NCBI GenBank assembly: GCA_031119595.1
Contig: JAVHXX010000114.1
Location: 1-10,115, forward strand
Length of the DNA stretch: 10,115 bases
Source: Patulibacter sp.
GTDB lineage: Bacteria > Actinomycetota > Thermoleophilia > Solirubrobacterales > Solirubrobacteraceae
Direction: 5' to 3'
Below the pieces are notes generated by a model. The model was not told the DNA's origin. It saw only the letters and a list, made by a program, of their open reading frames with translations, and made no database searches. Positions 6,068 to 10,115 of this stretch are shown one piece after another; position 1 is the first letter of the stretch; each line of letters opens with the position of its first letter. Both the position numbers and the translations under genes were made by a program.

Positions 6068-7179
6068 GTGCGCTTGCGGCGGGCGCGGTCGAGCGCCGCG
6101 GCGGTCATCTGCATCTGCACCATCGCCCTCGCGCGGAGGCGCGGCGGGAGATGGCCGCGGCCGCCGGCGAGGACGTATTGCTCCGTGTGGAGGGTGAGGA
6201 CCAGGCTGGCCGGGTTGTCCCAGCGCGACCACGGGAGCGACGCGAATTCGCTGCTGAGGAGCAACGACCGGGCGGCCTTCGTCGCCGACTCGCCGCTCGC
6301 GACCCGGGGCACGGCCTCCTCCTGGACCCACGCGACGTAGTCACGCACGAGCTCGACCTCCGCGCGGCCGCAGACCGGCCCGTGGCCGGGCACGAACGTG
6401 ACGGCGTCGAGGGCGAGCACCTGGTCGACGGCGCGCGCGAAGCTCGCCACCGGGCCGGCCCACATCATCGGCGTGGTGTCGACGAAGAGCACGTCGGCGG
6501 CGAAGCACACGGCGACGTCCGGGACCCACACGATGGCATCGCCCGCGGTGTGCGCCGGACCGACCTCGATCACCTCGACGTCACGATCGCCGACCTTCAG
6601 CGACAGTCGGCCCTCGAAGGTGCGGCTCGGCAGCACCATCTCGACCTCGTCGAAGTGGAAGGGGCGCATCATCGACCCCATCCGTCGGGACGGGAGCTGC
6701 GGCAGGCCCGGGATGTGGAGCAGGCCGACGACGGGGATCGGCAGCCAGCCGACGGCGACGAGGAGGCGGGAGGCGCGCGCCATCCGGGCGAGCTCGGCCG
6801 GGGTGTCGTGCGGCATCTTCTTCCGCGCGATCGCCGTCGAGATGATCTCGGCGTCCGGGAGGAGCTGGTTGCCCCAGAAGTGGTCTCCGTCGGAGTGGGT
6901 GTTCACCACGGTCTGCGGCAGGGTGCCGCCGGTCAGCGCCACGGCTGCGTCGAGCATCCGGCGCGTCATCCGGAGGTCCCAGAGGGTGTCGACGAGCAGC
7001 GCCTGGTCGCCGCTGACGATCAGGCCCGCGTTCGACTCGCCGAAGTCCCCGTTGGGCTGCTCCCAGGCCCAGGTGTCGTCGCCGACGTCCTGGAATCCCG
7101 TGCGGTACCGGGCCGGCACGCCGTGCATCGTCGTCCCGAGGGCGGTCGAGGTCGGAACGGAGGTGGGAACACCGGACAT
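6064..7179 (-). CDS. Metallo-beta-lactamase-fold hydrolase
   Basis: A 371-aa protein of the MBL superfamily, which uses one or two metal ions to hydrolyse esters, lactones, thioesters or other bonds. The strand preceding the metal site, AGLIVSGDQALLVDT, is at 51-65. The metal motif is NTHSDGDHFWGN at 93-104, with His95, Asp99 and His100. Asp97 replaces the second histidine of HxHxDH, a known variant in this superfamily. Further likely ligands are His210 (GPAHTAGD), Asp229 (FAADVLFVD) and His266 (VPGHGPV). The C-terminal ~100 residues are helical. No signal peptide is seen, so it is probably cytosolic. Start ATG 7179 lies six nt after a TAGCGT box, giving a predicted leaderless mRNA. It is divergent from a TetR regulator and is the first gene of an operon with the CMD-like gene. 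The substrate is unknown. Confidence 0.92.
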   Translation of the reverse strand: MSGVPTSVPTSTALGTTMHGVPARYRTGFQDVGDDTWAWEQPNGDFGESNAGLIVSGDQALLVDTLWDLRMTRRMLDAAVALTGGTLPQTVVNTHSDGDHFWGNQLLPDAEIISTAIARKKMPHDTPAELARMARASRLLVAVGWLPIPVVGLLHIPGLPQLPSRRMGSMMRPFHFDEVEMVLPSRTFEGRLSLKVGDRDVEVIEVGPAHTAGDAIVWVPDVAVCFAADVLFVDTTPMMWAGPVASFARAVDQVLALDAVTFVPGHGPVCGRAEVELVRDYVAWVQEEAVPRVASGESATKAARSLLLSSEFASLPWSRWDNPASLVLTLHTEQYVLAGGRGHLPPRLRARAMVQMQMTAAALDRARRKRT

Positions 7180-7185
7180 GTCTCG

Positions 7186-7194
7186 ACGCTAGCA
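7186..7194 (-). promoter_or_regulatory. Extended -10 promoter element (TGCTAGCGT) of the MBL-CMD operon
   Basis: Read on the minus strand, TGC-TAGCGT ends six nt before the MBL start codon, so transcription probably starts at or within a base of the ATG. TG at this position matches an extended -10 (TGnTAnnnT). A weak -35 candidate, TTGCAC, lies 18 nt upstream (plus-strand 7210-7215) and overlaps the palindromic operator. Confidence 0.55.
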
Positions 7195-7199
7195 CTAAC

Positions 7200-7213
7200 G
7201 CACAAGCTTGTGC
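7200..7213. promoter_or_regulatory. 14-bp perfect palindrome, probable TetR operator
   Basis: GCACAAGCTTGTGC is perfectly self-complementary. It lies in the MBL-TetR intergenic region, between the predicted -10 and -35 boxes of the minus-strand MBL promoter. TetR-family dimers typically bind such palindromes in divergent promoters and repress the neighbouring gene. It is farther (57 nt) from the predicted -10 of tetR itself, so its main target is probably the MBL-CMD operon. Confidence 0.7.
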
Positions 7214-7269
7214 AACAGGTGCAGGGCGTGGCCGACCGCCGTCAACCGCGCTCCTCCCGGGCGAGCGCA

Positions 7270-7275
7270 TAGGGT
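7270..7275 (+). promoter_or_regulatory. TAGGGT -10-like element of the tetR gene
   Basis: TAGGGT is followed by 7 nt and then GTG 7283. The geometry equals that of the acetyltransferase gene (TAGCGT, 7 nt, ATG) and predicts a leaderless message starting at GTG 7283. That supports choosing this start codon over GTG 7274 or TTG 7208. Confidence 0.45.
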
Positions 7276-7282
7276 GCGCCAC

Positions 7283-7876
7283 GTGGATGCTTCGCCGGTC
7301 GACCCGCGTGGCTCGCGCCCCGGCGGGCGCTCGGCCCAGGTGCGCGAACGCGTGCTCGCGGCGGCCGCCGACGAGCTCCTCGAGCATGGGTTCGAACGGT
7401 TCGCCGTGACCCGCGTGGCCGAGCGCGCCGAGGTGCACCACACCACGATCTACCGCCGCTGGCCGACGAAATCCGAGCTCGTGTTCGACGCCGTCGTCGA
7501 GCTGGCCGATGCCTACGCGCAGCCCGTCGACCAGGGCAGTCTCCGTGCGGATCTGCGCGCGTACTTCATCGGCGTCGGGGCCGCGTTCGGCGATCGGCGC
7601 ACGGCGGCGCTGATCCGGGGGCTCGTCGCGATCCGGCCCGACGACCTCGTCGACGCACGACGCGCCTACTGGGCCGGCCGGTTCCGGATCACCGACGAGA
7701 TCTTCGAACGGGCGGCTGCGCGCGGGGAGGTGGTGGCGCCCGCCGATCGCCAGCGCGCCGTCGAGTTGATCGCCGGGCCGCTCTGGATGCGCGGGCTCGT
7801 GACGAGTCTGCCGATCGACGAGGGCGTCGTCGGCTCGTTCGTGGACGACGCACTCCGCGCCATCGGCCACGCCTGA
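7283..7876 (+). CDS. TetR/AcrR-family transcriptional regulator
   Basis: A 197-aa DNA-binding repressor. The N-terminal helix-turn-helix domain covers about 18-66: RERVLAAAADELLEHGFERF, then VTRVAERAEVHHTTIYRRWPTKSEL, the classic TetR recognition segment. The C-terminal ligand-binding domain resembles the TetR_C_11 type (about 80-195), with ELIAGPLWMRGLVTS near 161-175. Length is normal. The effector is unknown. It is divergent from the MBL-CMD operon with a 14-bp palindrome between, so it most likely represses that operon until a small ligand binds. The start GTG 7283 is chosen from the position of the TAGGGT box; upstream in-frame starts add a non-family Arg/Pro-rich extension. No Shine-Dalgarno sequence is present, consistent with leaderless translation. 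Confidence 0.92.
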   Translation: MDASPVDPRGSRPGGRSAQVRERVLAAAADELLEHGFERFAVTRVAERAEVHHTTIYRRWPTKSELVFDAVVELADAYAQPVDQGSLRADLRAYFIGVGAAFGDRRTAALIRGLVAIRPDDLVDARRAYWAGRFRITDEIFERAAARGEVVAPADRQRAVELIAGPLWMRGLVTSLPIDEGVVGSFVDDALRAIGHA

Positions 7877-7927
7877 GCCGCGGCACGGTCGTGCCCGCCC
7901 CGCTTGGCGTGGCGGCCGACCTGTCCC

Positions 7928-7939
7928 GTGGCTAGCGTG
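7928..7939 (+). promoter_or_regulatory. TAGCGT promoter element of the ypeA-type gene, predicted leaderless start
   Basis: GTGGCTAGCGTG repeats 4664-4675 exactly. TAGCGT (7933-7938) is followed by 7 nt and then ATG 7946, so the A of ATG is the expected first transcribed base. No Shine-Dalgarno sequence could fit in such a transcript. No clear -35 box is visible. Confidence 0.55.
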
Positions 7940-7945
7940 CCGCGC

Positions 7946-8380
7946 ATGCGGATCCGTCCGTTCGCCCCCTCCGACACCGACGCCGTGGTCGCGCTCTGGG
8001 AGCGCTGCGAGCTCACGCGCCCGTGGAACGACCCCCGCGCGGACATCGCCCGCAAGCTGACGGTGCAGCCGGAGCTGTTCCTCGTCGGTGAGCTCGACGC
8101 CGGCGACGCCGGTGCCCGCCTCGTGGCGAGCGTGATGGCGGGCTACGACGGCCACCGCGGGTGGATGAACTACCTCGCCGTCGACCCGGCGGAGCGGGGG
8201 AGGGGCCTCGGGCGCACCCTGGTGACGGCGGTGGAGGAGCGTCTGACGGCGCTCGGGTGTCCGAAGGCGAACCTCCAGGTCCGGGCTGGCAACGAAACCG
8301 CCGTCGGGTTCTATCGCGCCATCGGCTACGACCTCGATGGCACGATCGGACTTGGCAAGCGGCTGATTCCCGACACCTGA
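7946..8380 (+). CDS. ypeA: GNAT-family N-acetyltransferase, YpeA type
   Basis: A 144-aa acetyl-CoA-dependent acetyltransferase. It matches the YpeA subfamily along its length: MRIRPF at the start, LWERCELTRPWNDP at 17-30, DIARKL at 33-38, VMAGYDGHRG at 63-72 and YLAVDPAERGRGLG at 76-89. ALGCPKANLQV is at 102-112, and LGKRLI closes the protein. RGRGLG (84-89) is the pyrophosphate-binding loop for acetyl-CoA. YpeA in E. coli is a putative acetyltransferase with protein lysine acetylation reported; the target here is unknown. A TTG at 7904 would extend the frame, but the family N-terminus and the TAGCGT box support ATG 7946. It is the last non-flagellar gene before motA. Confidence 0.93.
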   Translation: MRIRPFAPSDTDAVVALWERCELTRPWNDPRADIARKLTVQPELFLVGELDAGDAGARLVASVMAGYDGHRGWMNYLAVDPAERGRGLGRTLVTAVEERLTALGCPKANLQVRAGNETAVGFYRAIGYDLDGTIGLGKRLIPDT

Positions 8381-8430
8381 ACTCCACCTGAACGGGAGGC
8401 GACAATCCGGTGCGTGGCCGACTCCCGAGT

Positions 8431-8445
8431 TGGCGCTTTGCGCCA
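8431..8445 (+). terminator. Short hairpin after ypeA, possible terminator or part of the motA leader fold
   Basis: TGGCGC (8431-8436), TTT, GCGCCA (8440-8445) forms a 6-bp perfect stem followed by CTTTCT. It lies 50 nt after the ypeA stop. The short stem and broken T run make a weak intrinsic terminator. The right arm can instead pair with TGGCGC at 8515-8520 (see the adjacent candidate RNA). Confidence 0.35.
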
Positions 8446-8520
8446 CTTTCTAGACCACGCTAAAGGCCGGGGCTTGGCTGAAACGGCCCGCCACATAAGC
8501 GATTTCGGAAGTCCTGGCGC
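8440..8520 (+). ncRNA. Candidate structured leader RNA upstream of motA
   Basis: A nested fold can be drawn by eye. GCGCCA-CTTTC (8440-8450) pairs with GGAAG-TCC-TGGCGC (8507-8520), leaving a 3-nt bulge and one U-G pair. Inside, CGC (8458-8460) pairs with GCG (8499-8501). The core GGC-CG-GGGC (8465-8473) pairs with GCCC-GCC (8486-8492) around a 12-nt loop. The A-rich internal loops (TAAA and ACATAA) and lower GC than the surroundings resemble an aptamer-like element. It matches no riboswitch class I can name, including c-di-GMP-I. It ends 106 nt before the motA start. Confidence 0.3.
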
Positions 8521-8567
8521 GTCTCCAACCGCCCTCAATCCCGCTGCATACCCAGCAGCGGATCACC

Positions 8568-8588
8568 TGTCCAGCTTGTTGGACAAGC
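8568..8588. repeat. Inverted repeat TGTCCA-N6-TGGACA upstream of motA, overlapping a second palindrome
   Basis: Arms 8568-8573 and 8580-8585 are identical to those before flgE (1038-1056), also preceded by ACC. A second 6-bp inverted repeat, GCTTGT (8574-8579), TGG, ACAAGC (8583-8588), shares sequence with the first, so the two hairpins cannot form together in RNA. The spacing of the right arm to the CCGAT box is 24 nt, as upstream of flgE. It may be an operator of a flagellar regulator. Confidence 0.5.
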
Positions 8589-8590
8589 AG

Positions 8591-8617
8591 TGAAGTTCTC
8601 CACCTCAGCACCGATGA
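8591..8617 (+). promoter_or_regulatory. Sigma28-like promoter for motA
   Basis: TGAA (8591-8594) and ACCGATGA (8610-8617) are 15 nt apart, against the consensus TAAA-N15-GCCGATAA (3 of 4 and 6 of 8 matches). Transcription would start near 8623-8627, at or just before the motA start codon, again predicting a leaderless message. If so, the folded region upstream would belong to a different, longer transcript. Confidence 0.42.
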
Positions 8618-8626
8618 CCAGTGCAA

Positions 8627-9442
8627 ATGAAAGCTGGATCAATCATCGGAATCGTGGTGGCGATCGCCGCCATCCTGATGGGCGCCATCATGGAAGGCGT
8701 CTCGCCCATGGCCCTCATCGCGCCCTCCGCGATGGTGGTGATCGGCGGCGGCACGCTCGGCGCCACGATGGGCTCCTTCGGCATGGAGGGCATGAAGCAG
8801 ATCCCGGTCGGCTACAAGCTCGCCATCGGATCGGCTCCGCCGGATCTCGGTGAACAGGTCGAGCGCCTCGTCGGGTTCGCCGACACCGCCCGCCGCGAGG
8901 GCCTCCTCGCCCTCGAGGCCCAGCTGACCGAGGTCCCCGACGACTTCACCCGCAAGGGCATGCAGCTCGTCGTCGACGGCTCGGACGCCCACATGGTCGA
9001 GGAGATCCTCGACCTGGAGCTCGAGAACATGAAGGTGCGCCACAAGCTCGCCGAGGACGTCTTCCGCTCCGGCTCCGGCTTCGCCCCGACGATCGGCGTG
9101 CTCGGCACCGTCGTCTCGCTCGTCCACGTGCTCGGCAACCTCTCCGACCCGGACAGCCTCGGCCCGGCCATCTCCGTCGCCTTCCTCGCCACGCTCATGG
9201 GCGTCGGCTCCGCCAACGTGCTCTTCCTCCCGATCGCGACCCGCCTCAAGCAGGTGTCCGGCTGGGAAGTCCAGTTCCGCGAGATGACGGTCCAGGGCAT
9301 CCTCGCGATCCAGGCGGGCGACAACCCGCGCATGGTCGCCGAGAAGCTCCTCTCGTACGTCCCGCCGAAGCTCCGTGACTCGGTCACGCTGCCCGGTGCC
9401 CCGAAGCTGGCCGCCGTCGACGGCGACAAGAAGGCCGCGTAG
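8627..9442 (+). CDS. motA: Flagellar motor stator protein MotA
   Basis: MotA is the membrane stator subunit that, with MotB, conducts ions and turns the rotor. From ATG 8627 it is 271 aa, normal for the compact Gram-positive type. Four membrane segments are seen: about 4-22, 28-48, 153-172 and 181-202. A large cytoplasmic loop between segments 2 and 3 carries ARREGLLALE (about 88-97), which includes the rotor-interacting charged positions. The two conserved prolines that bracket the ion path are present: Pro154 in FAPTIGVLGTV and Pro202 in LFLPIATRLK. GTG 8621 is an in-frame alternative adding two residues; ATG fits family N-termini and promoter position better. It is followed 12 nt later by motB. 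Ion type (H+ or Na+) cannot be decided from sequence alone. Confidence 0.95.
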   Translation: MKAGSIIGIVVAIAAILMGAIMEGVSPMALIAPSAMVVIGGGTLGATMGSFGMEGMKQIPVGYKLAIGSAPPDLGEQVERLVGFADTARREGLLALEAQLTEVPDDFTRKGMQLVVDGSDAHMVEEILDLELENMKVRHKLAEDVFRSGSGFAPTIGVLGTVVSLVHVLGNLSDPDSLGPAISVAFLATLMGVGSANVLFLPIATRLKQVSGWEVQFREMTVQGILAIQAGDNPRMVAEKLLSYVPPKLRDSVTLPGAPKLAAVDGDKKAA

Positions 9443-9454
9443 CGGTGCCATCCG

Positions 9455-10115
9455 GTGTCGAAGAAGCACAAACACGCAGCTCATGACGAGCACCCGGACG
9501 AGCGCTGGCTGCTCACCTACTCCGACCTGATCACGCTCCTGATGGCCCTGTTCATCGTGATGTTCTCCATCTCGAACGTGAACAAGGGCAAGTTCAACGA
9601 GCTCTCGAAGTCGCTGAACTCCGCCTTCAACGGTCCGCCGGTGATGAGCGGTGGCGAGGCCATCAAGGACACCGGCGGGGAGTCGGGCGTGACCACGCCC
9701 GCCGCGGCCGCGCCGCGCCCGTCGCTGCAGTCCTCGCTCGCGCCCCGCTCGGTCGGCCAGGCCAGCAGCGCGAAGCAGGAGCAGAGCGACCTCAAGGAGC
9801 TCCAGCAGATGATCCAGTCGACCGCGGCCAAGCAGGGCATCGCGAGCAAGGTCTCGACCGAGCTCGCCGACGACGGCCTGACCGTGCGCCTCAAGACCGA
9901 CGGCGTCTTCTTCGATCCCGGCCAGGCCGTGGTCAAGGAGAAGGCCAAGCCGCTCGTCGCCGGCATCGCCCGGATCCTGCGCGCCGACAGCCGTCACGCC
10001 GTGATGGTCTCCGGCGACACCGACTCCACGCCGATCTCCGGCAGCCAGTACCCGTCGAACTGGGAACTGTCGACCGCCCGTGCCTCGGCCGTCGTCCGAC
10101 TGCTCGTCGCCGACA
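9455..10115 (+). CDS. motB: Flagellar motor stator protein MotB, 3'-truncated by the window
   Basis: MotB anchors the stator to peptidoglycan and supplies the ion-binding aspartate. The 220 visible residues show a Lys/His-rich cytoplasmic N-terminus (1-16) and one membrane segment at about 18-40 (WLLTYSDLITLLMALFIVMF), with Asp24 as the ion-binding residue. A Ser/Pro/Ala-rich plug and linker region (about 45-110) precedes the OmpA-like peptidoglycan-binding domain from about 138. The domain shows FFDPGQAVVKEKAKPLV, then VSGDTDSTPI (185-194), then SNWELSTARASAVVRLL. The usual GHTD is GDTD here (Asp188 in place of His). Start GTG 9455 begins just after motA with no strong Shine-Dalgarno sequence. 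The gene continues beyond base 10115. Confidence 0.95.
   Translation, partial: MSKKHKHAAHDEHPDERWLLTYSDLITLLMALFIVMFSISNVNKGKFNELSKSLNSAFNGPPVMSGGEAIKDTGGESGVTTPAAAAPRPSLQSSLAPRSVGQASSAKQEQSDLKELQQMIQSTAAKQGIASKVSTELADDGLTVRLKTDGVFFDPGQAVVKEKAKPLVAGIARILRADSRHAVMVSGDTDSTPISGSQYPSNWELSTARASAVVRLLVAD

Noticed and set aside
6068..6331. N-terminal extension of the CMD-like protein
   Set aside because: It lies entirely within the MBL-fold gene and is Arg/Pro-rich; GTG 6067 gives a coupled GTGA overlap and normal family length.
6151..7272. Plus-strand open frame opposite the MBL-fold gene
   Set aside because: Antisense shadow; composition is Arg/His/Asp-rich with no motif, whereas the minus strand encodes a full MBL domain.
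7904..7945. N-terminal extension of the acetyltransferase from TTG 7904
   Set aside because: It would translate through the predicted promoter; MRIRPF from ATG 7946 matches the YpeA start.
8431..8446. Sigma54 promoter (TTGGC-type) before motA
   Set aside because: GG is not followed by GC at the required 10-nt spacing, and the sequence is better explained as a hairpin.
8451..8520. Cyclic di-GMP-I (GEMM) riboswitch upstream of motA
   Set aside because: CACGC-TAAAGG looks superficially similar, but the conserved GAAA tetraloop, the ACGCAAAGC segment and the receptor helix are not found.
8639..9997. 452-codon minus-strand open frame opposite motA and motB
   Set aside because: Antisense to unmistakable stator genes; a GC-bias artefact.
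1..10115. tRNA or rRNA genes, CRISPR arrays, insertion sequences, integrase or attachment repeats
   Set aside because: I searched by eye and found no cloverleaf sequences, regular repeat-spacer pattern, transposase motifs or flanking direct repeats.

Overview
The window is very GC-rich with strong third-codon GC bias. It carries a Gram-positive-style flagellar hook/switch/stator cluster. The gene order (fliK end, flgD, flagellar-operon protein, flgE, swrD/flbD, fliM, fliN/Y, motA, motB), the extreme GC, and promoters sitting 6-7 nt upstream of start codons together suggest a flagellated high-GC actinobacterium, perhaps of the Thermoleophilia/Solirubrobacterales type. That placement is inference; there is no rRNA or other marker here.

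Layout. Positions 1-1029 hold the tail of a probable fliK, then flgD and a flagellar-operon protein joined by an ATGA overlap. Positions 1030-1209 are a regulatory gap with an inverted repeat, a sigma28-like promoter and a leader hairpin, followed by flgE (1210-2112). A near-perfect 25-bp GC hairpin separates flgE from swrD/flbD (2189-2437). A second hairpin and a possible weak promoter precede fliM (2541-3452), which overlaps a FliN/FliY-type gene (3449-4573).

Positions 4574-8380 carry five genes with no evident flagellar role. An SDR oxidoreductase on the + strand converges, with only 4 nt between stop codons, on a two-gene minus-strand operon encoding a metallo-beta-lactamase-fold hydrolase and a carboxymuconolactone decarboxylase-like protein. 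That operon diverges from a TetR-family regulator, with a 14-bp perfect palindrome in between. A YpeA-type acetyltransferase follows. Four of these genes or operons are preceded by a TAGCGT/TAGGGT box; in three it lies 6-7 nt from the start codon, predicting leaderless mRNAs.

The flagellar cluster resumes at motA (8627-9442) and motB (9455 to the window end). The roughly 240-nt motA leader holds a potentially folded segment and an inverted repeat of the same type as the one before flgE. In both places the repeat ends exactly 24 nt before a CCGAT-containing sigma28-like -10 box. This shared regulatory architecture, linking two parts of the locus now separated by the five-gene block, is the most interesting feature of the window.

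Functionally, FlgD caps and scaffolds hook assembly, FlgE forms the hook, FliM and FliN/Y form the rotor switch, MotA/MotB form the stator, and SwrD/FlbD probably supports motor torque. The five-gene block looks like a small catabolic or detoxification module with local TetR control.
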